64,000 bases of DNA from Paraburkholderia caribensis (GTDB lineage: Bacteria; Pseudomonadota; Gammaproteobacteria; Burkholderiales; Burkholderiaceae): NCBI RefSeq assembly GCF_002902945.1, contig NZ_CP026101.1, positions 1,922,001-1,986,000 on the forward strand, written 5' to 3'. A model generated the notes under the pieces. The model was given only the letters and a program-made list of their open reading frames with translations. It searched no databases and had not been told where the DNA came from. This document shows, piece by piece, positions 16,590-25,895 of the stretch; within the stretch, counting starts at the first letter, position 1; every line of letters begins with the position of its first letter. The position numbers and the translations under genes were made by a program.

Positions 16590-17848
16590 TTCGCGTACGA
16601 AATCCGGTAAATCGCGCCAGCGTAATCATCGGATACGAGCAACGACCCATCCTGCAACTGCTGCACATCGGCGGGACGTCCCATGTACTCACCATTCGGC
16701 GTCAACCAACCTTCCGCGAAAACTTCGGTCTCCCCGACCGAGCCGTCATCCTTGACAGCCGTGAACATGATGCGCGCACCAACCGGCTTCGTGCGATTCC
16801 ACGAACCATGCTCCGCATCGAAGATGCCGCCCCGATACTTCTCCGGAAACATCTTGCCCGTATAGAACGACATGCCGAGATCCGCCGCGTGCGCCGCGTA
16901 TTCGACCACCGGGAACACCACGCCCGCAGGCGGCGTCTGGTCCTTGTATTCCTCCGTGCGCACATGCCCGCCGCCATACCATGGGAATCCGTAGTTCGCG
17001 CCCGCCTTCGTCGCGTGATTCAGTTCGCCAGGCGGGATGTCGTCGCCCATGCCGTCCACCTGGTTGTCGGTGAACCACAACGACTTGTCCTTCGGATTGA
17101 AATCGAGGCCCACCGAATTACGCACCCCATGGGCATACACTTCGCGATTCTTGCCGTTCTGATCAAGGCGGATGATGCCCGCGAGTCCATTCCTGTCGAG
17201 CTCGGCGAGCTTGTCCTTGGGCGGCACGTTCCACGGCTGGCCGAGCGCGATGTACAGCTTCTTGTCAGGCCCGACGCGGCAATAGCGCGCCCCATGGTTG
17301 AAGCTCTCGAACTGCGGCGGAATCAGCTTGCCCTGCGGCACGACGACAGCGGCGGCCACGTCCGGACCGCCCTCGCCGAAGAACTGCGCGGCAGGGAACG
17401 CCAGCACGCGGTTCTGCTCGACGATGTACAGCACGCCATCCGGCGAGAAACACACCGCGTTCGGCACCTTGAACGTAACCGAACTCGCGAACTGGACCAC
17501 GTCGTCAGCAACGCGCCGCTTGGTCCGGTCCGTCACCTGCCACACGCGATCCTTGCGCGTGCCGACGAACACCACGCCCGTCGACGGCTCGATCGTCATC
17601 GCGCGCGCCTCGGGCACGACGGCATACAGTTCGATCTTGAAGCCGGGCGGCAGCTTGATCGCCTTCAGGTTCTCGCGCAGCGCGTCGGCGCGCGAACCCG
17701 TCTGCGGCACCGTTTCGGCTGGTTTCGTGTTGCCCGTGGTCTTGAAGTTCGACAACGTCTCCACGTTGTCCTGTGCGGCGTAAGCAGCGGGCAGGATCGC
17801 GAAGGCTGCGCCGACGGCGAGCGGCAAAAGCTTCAGGGATGCGTTCAT
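16586..17848 (-). CDS. PQQ-dependent sugar (sorbosone-type) dehydrogenase
   Basis: 420 residues with a signal peptide (residues 1-25, MNASLKLLPLAVGAAFAILP...). A six-bladed beta-propeller of the glucose/sorbosone dehydrogenase family is indicated by LPPGFKIELYA, GTRKDRVWQVTD, ARYCRVGPDKKLYIALG, YAHGVRNSVGLDFNP and GANYGFPWYGGG. Expected to oxidise a sugar or aldehyde in the periplasm with PQQ and pass electrons to the cytochrome c encoded next. ATG 17848 has AGGAGA upstream. Confidence 0.87.
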   Translation of the reverse strand: MNASLKLLPLAVGAAFAILPAAYAAQDNVETLSNFKTTGNTKPAETVPQTGSRADALRENLKAIKLPPGFKIELYAVVPEARAMTIEPSTGVVFVGTRKDRVWQVTDRTKRRVADDVVQFASSVTFKVPNAVCFSPDGVLYIVEQNRVLAFPAAQFFGEGGPDVAAAVVVPQGKLIPPQFESFNHGARYCRVGPDKKLYIALGQPWNVPPKDKLAELDRNGLAGIIRLDQNGKNREVYAHGVRNSVGLDFNPKDKSLWFTDNQVDGMGDDIPPGELNHATKAGANYGFPWYGGGHVRTEEYKDQTPPAGVVFPVVEYAAHAADLGMSFYTGKMFPEKYRGGIFDAEHGSWNRTKPVGARIMFTAVKDDGSVGETEVFAEGWLTPNGEYMGRPADVQQLQDGSLLVSDDYAGAIYRISYAK

Positions 17849-18156
17849 CGGACTGTCTCCTGTCATTCTGATGCGGTTCGTTGAACCTGCAACGACGGGT
17901 ACTCGAAAGACATGAACGGAATTGGTGCAACGTGGGACGGCATCGCAAGCCGTTGCAAGTGCAACGGAACCCGTTTGCCATGCCGTCTGAAGCTGTGCGC
18001 CGGGCTACTGACTGTTATAGACGATCTTCAGGCAAACGTCTGAACGAATGCCTGCCGCGCGGCATTCGCGAAGCAGGCTTTCAGGCGAGGGAATGTGAGC
18101 GCGCGACGCGTGATATCCGCAAGGAACGATCGCGTCGTCTTGTGATGCGGAAGAAA
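17849..18156. other. Intergenic region without recognisable gene
   Basis: 308 bases between the dehydrogenase start and the asparaginase stop. It should contain the promoter of the dehydrogenase-cytochrome unit; no convincing promoter, terminator or small gene is visible. Confidence 0.5.
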
Positions 18157-19182
18157 TCAGTACGTATCGAAGACTTGCTGCAATGCAGCGGGCGTCGTAT
18201 GGCCCGCCGCAAGCGCCAGCATCAGCAGCACGCGCGCCTTGTACGGATTGAGCGCGCCTGCCGTGACGAAGCCAAGCGCATCGTCGGCGGCTGCACCGTT
18301 GCGCATCACGTGCCCCGAACCGACACGCGACGACCGCACGATTGCAACGCCGCTGGCCGCCGCCTCGGCGAGCGCCGTCTGCACCGTCGCGTGAATCGAG
18401 CCGTTGCCCGTGCCTGCGACCACGATGCCCTTCACGCCCGCCGAAACGAGCGCATCAACGGCCACGCGCGACACGCCCGCATAGCTCGTCACGACCTCGA
18501 CCAACGGCCATGCCGCGCTGTTCGAATCGACCACGAATGGCGTCGCTCCCGTATGCGGCCGCACGACGCTGCGCTGAAACTCGACGCGCCCGTCCTGCAC
18601 CCAGCCGAGCGCGCCGATTTCCGGTGACTGGAACGCATCGACGGCATACGTGCTCGTCTTCACGACGTCGCGCGCGCTGTGAATGCGGTTGTTGAACGCG
18701 ACCAGCACGCCCTGCCCGCGCGCCTTGGCGCTTCCCGCGACGATCGCGGCGTTGAGCAGATTCAGCGGGCCGTCGGCCGACAGCGCCGACGACGGCCGCA
18801 TCGCCGCCGTCAGCACGACGGGCTTGTCGCTCTTGACGCTCAGATGCAACAGGTAAGCGGTTTCTTCGAGCGTATCGGTGCCATGCGTGACAACCACGCC
18901 GTCGACTTTATCGGAAGCCAGCAGCGTATTGATGCGCTGCGCAAGCGTGCCCCACAGCGCGAGCGCCATGTCCTTGCTGTCGACGCTCGCGACCTGCTCG
19001 GCCTGCACGTTCGCGACGCCGGCCAGCGACGGCACAGCGGCCAGCAACTGCCCGACGCCGACGACGCCCGCCTGATAACCCGATGTATTGGTCGCGTCGG
19101 GCGCGGCGCCCGCGATCGTGCCGCCCGTTGCGAGCACGGCGATGCGCGGCAGCGCGCGCGATGAAGAAGTAGAAGTATTCAT
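18157..19182 (-). CDS. L-asparaginase
   Basis: 341 residues. Both active-site signatures are present: LATGGTIAGA (nucleophile Thr, about residues 18-27) and VVTHGTDTLEETA (about 95-107, second Thr with Asp). It hydrolyses asparagine to aspartate and ammonia. There is no obvious signal peptide; the N-terminus is Ser/Thr-rich and short, so a cytosolic location is more likely. ATG 19182 is chosen over an upstream in-frame ATG at 19218 because the family begins near it. Confidence 0.92.
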   Translation of the reverse strand: MNTSTSSSRALPRIAVLATGGTIAGAAPDATNTSGYQAGVVGVGQLLAAVPSLAGVANVQAEQVASVDSKDMALALWGTLAQRINTLLASDKVDGVVVTHGTDTLEETAYLLHLSVKSDKPVVLTAAMRPSSALSADGPLNLLNAAIVAGSAKARGQGVLVAFNNRIHSARDVVKTSTYAVDAFQSPEIGALGWVQDGRVEFQRSVVRPHTGATPFVVDSNSAAWPLVEVVTSYAGVSRVAVDALVSAGVKGIVVAGTGNGSIHATVQTALAEAAASGVAIVRSSRVGSGHVMRNGAAADDALGFVTAGALNPYKARVLLMLALAAGHTTPAALQQVFDTY

Positions 19183-19306
19183 GGCGGCGATTGTAAGCGA
19201 TGCGCCCGCCGCCGCCATCGATGAAAACGCGAGCCTCTATATGAAGCGCGCCATACGGCTCGCCGTACGGCTCGCCATATTGCTCGCGTGCAAACGCCCC
19301 GCTATC

Positions 19307-20233
19307 TCAGGCCGCTTCGCGCAACTGGCTCGCGATATCCGCTTCGTGCAGTTGCGGCGCGAACATCTCGATCAGCCGGTACGCATAGGCACGCAGGAAC
19401 GCGCCCTTGCGCAAGCCCACGCGCGTCGTGCTCGCTTCGAACAGATGCTGCGTGTCGAGCGCGACGAGTTCGGTGTCGCGCTTCGGATCGAAGGCCATCG
19501 CCGCGACGATGCCGATGCCCATGCCGAGTTCGACGTACGTCTTGATCACGTCGGCGTCGATAGCCGTCAACACGACGTCGGGCAGCGCGCCTGCCTTCGC
19601 GAACGCCTGGTCGATGTGCGAGCGGCCCGTGAAATCCTGGTCGTACGTGACGATCGGATACTCGGCGATCTCTTCCAGCGTGATATTTTCGCGGCCCACC
19701 AGCGGATGCCCCTTCGGCACGACCACGACGTGATGCCACGAATAGCACGGGAACGTCACGATGTCGGGATAGCGGTCGAGCGCTTCCGTCGAGATGCCGA
19801 TGTCGGCCTCGCCGTTGATGATCATCTGCGCGATCTGCTGCGGGTTGCCCTGGCGCAGCGCGAGATGCACCTTCGGATACACCGAGGTGAACTGGCGCAC
19901 CACCTTCGGCAGTGCGTACCGCGCCTGCGTGTGCGTCGTCGCGACGACGAGGTGGCCGTTGTCCTGATCGGCATACTGGCGCGCGACGCGGCGCAGGTTC
20001 TCCGCGTCGAGCAGCATCCGCTCGATCAGCTGATGCACGGCCTTGCCCGGCTCCGTCAGCCCCGTCAGGCGCTTGCCGCGCCGGATGAAAATGTCGACGC
20101 CCAGTTCGTCCTCGAGATCCTTGATCTGCTTCGAGACGCCCGACTGCGACGTGTACAGCACGTTCGCGACTTCCGTCAGGTTCATGTTCTGCCGCACGGC
20201 TTCGCGCACGAAGCGCAACTGCTGGAAATTCAT
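19307..20233 (-). CDS. cysB: CysB-family LysR-type regulator of sulfur assimilation
   Basis: 308 residues. N-terminal winged helix (MNFQQLRFVREAVRQNMNLTE...) and the CysB-type effector-binding domain (THTQARYALPKV, HHVVVVPKGHPL, VIKTYVELGMGIGIVA) are typical. CysB-type proteins activate sulfate uptake and cysteine genes when sensing N-/O-acetylserine. It follows sbp-cysTWA on the same strand, 77 bases after cysA, and probably regulates them. ATG 20233 is the start used. Confidence 0.92.
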   Translation of the reverse strand: MNFQQLRFVREAVRQNMNLTEVANVLYTSQSGVSKQIKDLEDELGVDIFIRRGKRLTGLTEPGKAVHQLIERMLLDAENLRRVARQYADQDNGHLVVATTHTQARYALPKVVRQFTSVYPKVHLALRQGNPQQIAQMIINGEADIGISTEALDRYPDIVTFPCYSWHHVVVVPKGHPLVGRENITLEEIAEYPIVTYDQDFTGRSHIDQAFAKAGALPDVVLTAIDADVIKTYVELGMGIGIVAAMAFDPKRDTELVALDTQHLFEASTTRVGLRKGAFLRAYAYRLIEMFAPQLHEADIASQLREAA

Positions 20234-20309
20234 ATCGATGTCTCCGGTTCGGCCAGAGTAGGTTTGTTGTTCAATGCCTGGTTTGAAACGACGCTGCCTG
20301 GCGCGCCTT

Positions 20310-21368
20310 TCAATGCGCAGGGAAGACACGCAACGCGCGCGGCACGGCCGTCACGCCGTCGCCGACAGCGAGCTGCAACTCGCGCCATGCCTCGCGATCC
20401 AGTTCCGCTTCGAGCACGTGACCTGCACGCCCTTCCAGCTCGACACGCACCGAGCCGCCGAGCGGCACCACGCGCCGCACGCCGACGACGATGCCGTCGC
20501 GATGCCCCGACGCCTGCGGGTACAGCACGAGATCGTGCGGGCGCACATAGGCGAACGCCGGGCCCTGGAAGTTCGCTTCGATCGCGATCGGCTGCGCGGC
20601 GCCATCGACGACAAAACCCTTGCCGTCGACGCTGCCATGCAGCCGGTTCGCCGCGCCGAGAAACTCATAGACAAACGAGGTCTGCGGATGATCGTAGACG
20701 TCCTGCGGGCTGCCCACCTGCTCGACGTGCCCGTGATTCAGCACGACGATGCGGTCCGCGACTTCGAGCGCTTCTTCCTGGTCATGCGTGACGAAGATCG
20801 TCGAAATATGCAGGTCGTCGTGCAGGCGGCGCAGCCAGCTGCGCAGTTCCTTGCGCACCTTCGCGTCGAGCGCGCCGAACGGCTCGTCGAGCAGCAGCAC
20901 TTTGGGCTCGACGGCCAATGCGCGCGCCAGCGCGATACGCTGCCGCTGGCCGCCCGACAGTTCCGACGGATAGCGTTGCGCGAGCCAGTCGAGCTGCACG
21001 AGCTTCAGCAGTTCGTGCACCTTCTCGCGGATCACGGCTTCGGACGGGCGCTCTTTACGCGGCTTCACGCGCAGGCCGAACGCAACGTTCTCGAACACCG
21101 TCATGTGACGGAACAGCGCGTAATGCTGGAACACGAAGCCGACGTTGCGCTCGCGCGCGCCCACTTCTGCGACATCCTGGCCTTGCAGCACGACCTGGCC
21201 GGCGTCCGCGTATTCGAGGCCCGCGATCACGCGCAGCAAGGTGGTCTTGCCACAGCCCGAGGGTCCAAGCAGCGCGACGAGCTCGCCCGGCGGAAAATCG
21301 AGCGAGACGTTGTCGAGCGCGGTGAAGTCGCCAAAGCGCTTTTGCAGATTGCGTACGGTGATGCCCAT
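20310..21368 (-). CDS. cysA: Sulfate/thiosulfate ABC transporter ATP-binding protein
   Basis: 352 residues. Walker A (GPSGCGKTT), Q-loop, signature LSGGQRQR and Walker B (VLLLDEPFGALD) in order, then a TOBE-like C-terminal domain (about residues 240-352) containing the VRPHD motif. Powers sulfate import with CysT and CysW. ATG 21368 is chosen; a TTG at 21377 lies too close to the Shine-Dalgarno sequence. Confidence 0.95.
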   Translation of the reverse strand: MGITVRNLQKRFGDFTALDNVSLDFPPGELVALLGPSGCGKTTLLRVIAGLEYADAGQVVLQGQDVAEVGARERNVGFVFQHYALFRHMTVFENVAFGLRVKPRKERPSEAVIREKVHELLKLVQLDWLAQRYPSELSGGQRQRIALARALAVEPKVLLLDEPFGALDAKVRKELRSWLRRLHDDLHISTIFVTHDQEEALEVADRIVVLNHGHVEQVGSPQDVYDHPQTSFVYEFLGAANRLHGSVDGKGFVVDGAAQPIAIEANFQGPAFAYVRPHDLVLYPQASGHRDGIVVGVRRVVPLGGSVRVELEGRAGHVLEAELDREAWRELQLAVGDGVTAVPRALRVFPAH

Positions 21369-21383
21369 CTTTGACAACTCTCC

Positions 21384-22352
21384 TTACTGGACCGATTGTG
21401 CGGCGGTATTGGTCGACTGCGTGGACGGCTTGCTGACGGGACCGGCATGCGCAGGCACGTCGCGCGCGCTCGCCAGTTCCGCCGACATGTGGCGCTCGGC
21501 GAGCAGCTTCAGGCCGAGCGTGACGAGCGCGAGCAACGCGAGCACCGACGCCACGGCGAAGGCCGCCGAAAAGTTATATTCGTTGTAGAGAATCTCGACG
21601 TGCAGCGGCATCGTGTCCGTCTGTCCCCGGATGTGGCCCGACACCACCGACACCGCGCCGAACTCGCCCATCGCCCGCGCGTTGCACAGGATCACGCCAT
21701 ACAGCAGACCCCATTTGACGTTCGGCAGCGTGACGCGCCGGAAAATCTGCCAGCCCGACGCGCCGAGCACGTGCGCCGCCTCTTCCTCGTCGTTACCTTG
21801 CGCCTGCATCAGCGGAATCAGCTCGCGTGCGACGAACGGGAACGTGACGAAGATCGTCGCGAGCACGATGCCCGGCACCGCGAAGATGATCTGCACGTTG
21901 TGATCGGCGAGCCACGGTCCGAACCAGCCCTGCGCACCGAACATCAGCACGTAGATCAGACCCGAGATCACGGGCGACACCGAGAACGGCAGGTCGATCA
22001 ATGTTGTCAGCAGCGCCTTGCCGCGGAACTCGAACTTGGCGATACACCACGATGCGGCAAGACCGAACACGAGATTCAGCGGCACCGCGATCGCGGCCGT
22101 CAGCAGCGTCAGCTTGATCGCGGAAACGGCGTCGGGATCGGCGAGCGACTCGAAGTAGAACGCCACGCCCTTGCTGAGCGCCTGATAAAACACGGCAACG
22201 AGCGGCAGCGCGAGGAACAGCGCGAGAAACAGCAGCGCGATGCCCGTCAGTATCCAGCGCACGGCGCGCGGTTCGGTCACCGGGTCGGGGCGGCGCACGG
22301 CGTTGGCGTTGCCTGCGCCCGAGCCGGAAAGCACGACGGTATCCTGGCTCAT
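21384..22352 (-). CDS. cysW: Sulfate ABC transporter permease CysW
   Basis: 322 residues with about six membrane segments and the binding-protein-dependent permease loop (EEEAAHVLGASGWQIFRRVTLP). N- and C-terminal extensions of about 25 residues are low-complexity. The start ATG overlaps the cysT stop by ATGA. A longer upstream frame overlaps cysT and is rejected. Confidence 0.94.
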   Translation of the reverse strand: MSQDTVVLSGSGAGNANAVRRPDPVTEPRAVRWILTGIALLFLALFLALPLVAVFYQALSKGVAFYFESLADPDAVSAIKLTLLTAAIAVPLNLVFGLAASWCIAKFEFRGKALLTTLIDLPFSVSPVISGLIYVLMFGAQGWFGPWLADHNVQIIFAVPGIVLATIFVTFPFVARELIPLMQAQGNDEEEAAHVLGASGWQIFRRVTLPNVKWGLLYGVILCNARAMGEFGAVSVVSGHIRGQTDTMPLHVEILYNEYNFSAAFAVASVLALLALVTLGLKLLAERHMSAELASARDVPAHAGPVSKPSTQSTNTAAQSVQ

Positions 22353-23245
22353 TGCGCACCTCCCGTCAGCGCAGCCGACGACACCGCGGGCACGGCAGGC
22401 GCCGTGCGGCCGCGCGTCGTGCGCCGCTGCAGATACCACTGCAGCGTGTTGATCAGCAGCAGCATCAGGAACGACACCACCAGCATCACGACAGCCAGCG
22501 CCGTCGCACCCGCGTAATCGTATTGTTCGAGCTTGGTGATGATGAGCAGCGACGTGATCTCCGACTTCATCGGCACGTTGCCCGCGATGAAGATCACCGA
22601 GCCGTATTCGCCCAGGGCGCGCGCGAACGCCAACGCAAAACCCGTCAGCAGCGCGGGAAACACGCTGGGAAACACGACGCGCCGGAACGTCAGCCAGCGC
22701 GACGCGCCCAGGCACGCAGCCGCCTCTTCCTGCTCGCGCTCGAACTCTTCGAGCACGGGCTGCACGGTCCGCACGACGAACGGCAAGCCGATGAAGGTCA
22801 GCGCAACCAGCACGCCCGCCGGCGTGAACGCGATCTTGATGCCGAGCGGTTCGAGAAACTGGCCGACCCAGCCATTGCCGGAATAGATCGCCGCGAGCGA
22901 GATGCCGGCGACCGAGGTAGGCAGCGCAAACGGCAGATCGACGACCGCGTCGACTAGGCGCTTGAACGGAAACTTGTAGCGCACCAGCACCCAGGCGACC
23001 AGAAAGCCGAACACCGCGTTGATCAGCGCGCCGCCTAGCGCCGAGAAAAACGTCAGCCGGTACGACGCGAGCACGCGTGGCGACGTGACGGCGCGCACGA
23101 ACTGGCTCCAGTCGAGCGTGGCCGTCTTGAGAAAAGTGGCCGCGAGCGGGATCAGCACCACGAGGCTCAGATACGCCAGCGTGATGCCGAGCGTCAGGCC
23201 GAAGCCCGGTATCGCGCTCGGCTTGCGAAAGGTCAACGTCGTCAT
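22349..23245 (-). CDS. cysT: Sulfate ABC transporter permease CysT (CysU)
   Basis: 298 residues, about six membrane segments, with the EAA loop EEAAACLGASRWLTFRRVVFP. Partner of CysW in the inner-membrane channel. About 105 bases after sbp and overlapping cysW by four bases. Confidence 0.94.
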   Translation of the reverse strand: MTTLTFRKPSAIPGFGLTLGITLAYLSLVVLIPLAATFLKTATLDWSQFVRAVTSPRVLASYRLTFFSALGGALINAVFGFLVAWVLVRYKFPFKRLVDAVVDLPFALPTSVAGISLAAIYSGNGWVGQFLEPLGIKIAFTPAGVLVALTFIGLPFVVRTVQPVLEEFEREQEEAAACLGASRWLTFRRVVFPSVFPALLTGFALAFARALGEYGSVIFIAGNVPMKSEITSLLIITKLEQYDYAGATALAVVMLVVSFLMLLLINTLQWYLQRRTTRGRTAPAVPAVSSAALTGGAQ

Positions 23246-23350
23246 GCGAAAGCTCTTTCAGGTGTTATGCGTTGCAACGCGTGCCGTCGCACCATTGCCG
23301 AAAGCGCGCCCGAAGGCGCGCCTTTGTTCAAACATGGCCGCTGTGTGGTT

Positions 23351-24409
23351 TCACTGCGGCTGGTAGATCGAATCGAACACGCCGCCATCGGCAAAGTGCG
23401 TCTTCTGCGCATTCGTCCAGCCGCCGAACGAATCGTCGACCGTGTACAGCTTCAGCTTCGGAAACTTCTCGGTCAGCGCTGCCGGTACCTTGTTCGAACG
23501 CGGACGGTAGAAGTTCTTCGCGGCGATCTCCTGACCTTCCTCGCTGTAGAGGAAGTTCAGATACGCGTCGGCGAGCTTGCGCGAGCCGTGCTTGTCGACC
23601 ACCTTGTCCACCACGGCGACGGGCGGCTCGGCCAGAATGCTCGCCGACGGCACGACGATCTCGAACTTGTCGGTGCCGAATTCCTTCACCGACAGGAACG
23701 CCTCGTTTTCCCATGCGATCAGCACGTCGCCGATGCCGCGCTGCACGAAGCTCGTCGTCGCGCCACGCGCGCCGGAGTCGAGCACGCCCGCGTTCTTATA
23801 GAGCTTCGACACGAATTCCTTGGCCTTCTGGTCGTTGCCGCCCGGCAGATGCGCCGCGTACGCCCATGCCGCCAGATAGTTCCAGCGCGCGCCGCCCGAC
23901 GTCTTCGGGTTCGGTGTCACGATCGACACGCCCGGCTTCACCAGATCGTCCCAATCCTTGATGTGCTTCGGGTTGCCCTTGCGCACGAGGAACACGATCG
24001 TCGACGTGTACGGCGACGCGTTGTCGGGCAGGCGCTTCTGCCAGTCCTTGTTGACGAGGCCCTTGTTGGCGAGCGCGTCGATGTCGTAAGCGAGCGCGAG
24101 CGTCACGACGTCGGCCTGCAGGCCATCCAGCACCGAACGCGCCTGCGCGCCGGAGCCGCCATGCGACTGCTTGAAGGTGACCGATTCACCCGTCTTCGCC
24201 TTCCATTCCTTGCCGAACGCCTGATTGACGTCCTGATAGAGCTCGCGGGTCGGATCGTAGGAAACGTTCAGCAGCGTCGTGTCCGCGTGCGCCTGCGCGA
24301 TCATCCCGACCGCCGACGCGGCGCCCAGTGCGAGCGCTGCGACCAACCGCTTCGCGCTGCCGCGCGTTGCCTTCCGTGCTTCTGCCAACCCCGTGATCCG
24401 AATGCCCAT
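23351..24409 (-). CDS. sbp: Periplasmic sulfate-binding protein
   Basis: 352 residues. N-terminal signal peptide (residues 1-42, basic then LVAALALGAASAVGMIAQAHA) and the sulfate-binding family pattern LLNVSYDPTRELYQ, FKQSHGGSGAQARSV, TPNPKTSGGARW. It captures sulfate (perhaps thiosulfate) for CysTWA. First gene of the sulfur operon; GAGAAGG precedes ATG 24409. Confidence 0.95.
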   Translation of the reverse strand: MGIRITGLAEARKATRGSAKRLVAALALGAASAVGMIAQAHADTTLLNVSYDPTRELYQDVNQAFGKEWKAKTGESVTFKQSHGGSGAQARSVLDGLQADVVTLALAYDIDALANKGLVNKDWQKRLPDNASPYTSTIVFLVRKGNPKHIKDWDDLVKPGVSIVTPNPKTSGGARWNYLAAWAYAAHLPGGNDQKAKEFVSKLYKNAGVLDSGARGATTSFVQRGIGDVLIAWENEAFLSVKEFGTDKFEIVVPSASILAEPPVAVVDKVVDKHGSRKLADAYLNFLYSEEGQEIAAKNFYRPRSNKVPAALTEKFPKLKLYTVDDSFGGWTNAQKTHFADGGVFDSIYQPQ

Positions 24410-24559
24410 CGACCTTCTCCGTCTTGTTGGTGTGACTGCCTGTTTTCCGCTGATTGCCGCGATTCGCTGCTGCGCAAGCGGCAAGCGCCTCTGCCGCTGC
24501 GCGGGCGTTGCTGCTGCATCAACGGAGGCCAGTCTATCCAGGCGGCTTCATCATTAAAA

Positions 24560-24588
24560 ATAATGTTTCTTCATTTTTTAATACGCAA
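24560..24588 (-). promoter_or_regulatory. Candidate promoter of the sbp-cysTWA operon
   Basis: Minus strand TTGCGT (24583-24588), 17-base spacer, CATTAT (24560-24565), in an AT-rich stretch that is unusual here and resembles CysB target DNA. About 150 bases before sbp. The region 24,410-24,754 holds no gene, only this and the lexA control sites. Confidence 0.45.
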
Positions 24589-24711
24589 TAGTGGTAAAGG
24601 AATGATTTGCCTCCGCGAGCACGTCCATTTCGCCGCTTCAGCGCCGTCTTTCGACGTTCACACGACACCCGCAGCGACGAACTTAAAGTAAAGCTTGAAA
24701 TGCGCCGGATA

Positions 24712-24727
24712 CTGTATAAAAATACAG
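24712..24727 (+). promoter_or_regulatory. LexA (SOS) box 1 upstream of lexA
   Basis: CTGTATAAAAATACAG, a perfect CTGT-N8-ACAG palindrome, 27 bases before the lexA start. Provides autorepression. Confidence 0.93.
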
Positions 24728-24731
24728 TCAC

Positions 24732-24747
24732 CTGTCTATCCATACAG
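24732..24747 (+). promoter_or_regulatory. LexA (SOS) box 2 upstream of lexA
   Basis: CTGTCTATCCATACAG, second CTGT-N8-ACAG match, spaced 20 bases (two helical turns) from box 1, which suits cooperative binding by two LexA dimers. Confidence 0.9.
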
Positions 24748-24754
24748 TGGCGCC

Positions 24755-25405
24755 ATGACCAAACTCACCGCACGTCAGCAACAGGTTTTCGAACTGATCC
24801 GCCGCGCCATCGAGCGCACGGGCTTCCCGCCCACGCGGGCCGAGATCGCCGCCGAACTCGGCTTCAGCTCGGCGAACTCGGCGGAAGAGCACCTGAGAGC
24901 GCTGGCGCGCAAGGGCGTGATCGAGCTTGCGGCGGGCGCGTCGCGCGGCATCCGCCTGCTCGCGGGCCAGGACGATTCCCCGCACCAGTTCACGCTGCCG
25001 CACGCGAGCATCATGCAGTTGTCGCTGCCGCTCGTGGGCCGCGTGGCAGCCGGTAGCCCGATCCTCGCGCAAGAACACATCTCGCAGACTTACACCTGCG
25101 ACCCGTCGCTGTTCTCGAGCAAGCCCGACTACCTGCTGAAGGTGCGCGGGCTGTCGATGCGCGACGCGGGCATCTTCGACGGTGACCTGCTCGCCGTGCA
25201 GAAAAAGAGCGAAGCAAAAGACGGCCAGATCATCATCGCGCGTCTGGGTGACGACGTGACCGTGAAGCGCCTGAAGCGCCGGCCCAACGGCATCGAGTTG
25301 ATCGCCGAGAACCCCGATTACGAAAACATTTTTGTTCAGGCCGGCAGCGCGGAGTTCGCGCTGGAAGGCATCGCGGTCGGGTTGATCCGGCCGACGGAAT
25401 TCTAA
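24755..25405 (+). CDS. lexA: SOS-response repressor LexA
   Basis: 216 residues. N-terminal winged helix DNA-binding domain (residues 1-65), cleavage site A99-G100, and catalytic pair S134 (GLSMRDAGI) and K171 (DVTVKRL) of the self-cleavage S24 peptidase domain. RecA filament triggers cleavage and SOS induction. ATG 24755 follows the two LexA boxes directly; an upstream frame to 24695 overlaps the boxes and is rejected. Confidence 0.97.
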   Translation: MTKLTARQQQVFELIRRAIERTGFPPTRAEIAAELGFSSANSAEEHLRALARKGVIELAAGASRGIRLLAGQDDSPHQFTLPHASIMQLSLPLVGRVAAGSPILAQEHISQTYTCDPSLFSSKPDYLLKVRGLSMRDAGIFDGDLLAVQKKSEAKDGQIIIARLGDDVTVKRLKRRPNGIELIAENPDYENIFVQAGSAEFALEGIAVGLIRPTEF

Positions 25406-25432
25406 TTAGCTGAACACTGTCTGGAGAGACTC

Positions 25433-25777
25433 ATGGAACGCCTTGCCCGCTTGCTGCCCTTTCGCCAGTTCGGTCGTCTGCGCCATCTGCGCGAGCTTGT
25501 CCCTTGTGGTTCGCTGACGGCGCTTGCGTCGAATGTCGCGGGCCGCACGGCATCGCTGTTCGATGACGAACCTCAGTCGTTGCCGTCCGCGCAACCGGCG
25601 TTCGCTCGCGTGTCGCTGAACTCGGGCCTCAATGCGGAACCGGCACGGCGCGCACCCGTCCGGGTCTACCACGGGCCGTCGCGGCTCATCATGGTCGGCA
25701 CCGTAGACGCTGTCTGCAACATGATCGATCGCGCCATTGCCGAGCAAGGCGATCAACTGACCCAGCAGGCCGCGTGA
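25433..25777 (+). CDS. Small hypothetical protein downstream of lexA
   Basis: 114 residues, basic N-terminal half (MERLARLLPFRQFGRLRHLR) and a C-terminal half with VRVYHGPSRLIMVGTVDAVCNMIDRAI. Not recognised: it lacks SulA-like features although sulA often follows lexA in other bacteria. GGAGAG precedes ATG 25433, 27 bases after lexA, so it is probably co-transcribed and SOS-controlled. Confidence 0.6.
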   Translation: MERLARLLPFRQFGRLRHLRELVPCGSLTALASNVAGRTASLFDDEPQSLPSAQPAFARVSLNSGLNAEPARRAPVRVYHGPSRLIMVGTVDAVCNMIDRAIAEQGDQLTQQAA

Positions 25778-25866
25778 GCGCGCCGCTTGCGTCTGATATC
25801 GAAGCGGTGAAACGCTTGCTTGCAAACTCGCGGGATCGTTTCGGTGCCGATCGGGTCCACACCTGA
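25774..25866 (+). CDS. Possible 30-residue small protein
   Basis: GTG at 25774 overlaps the preceding stop (GTGA) and opens a 30-codon frame ending at TGA 25864-25866. The peptide is charged and helix-like (SDIEAVKRLLANSRDRFGAD). Translation by coupling is plausible but nothing else supports it. Confidence 0.3.
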   Translation: MSAPLASDIEAVKRLLANSRDRFGADRVHT

Positions 25867-25895
25867 TCGATACTGAAAACGGAGCGTTCCGCACA

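Noticed and set aside
16430..17884. 484-codon plus-strand frame opposite the PQQ dehydrogenase
   Set aside because: Antisense to a well-supported gene with signal peptide and family motifs.
25433..25777. SulA for the gene after lexA
   Set aside because: Position fits but the sequence shows none of the SulA core pattern.
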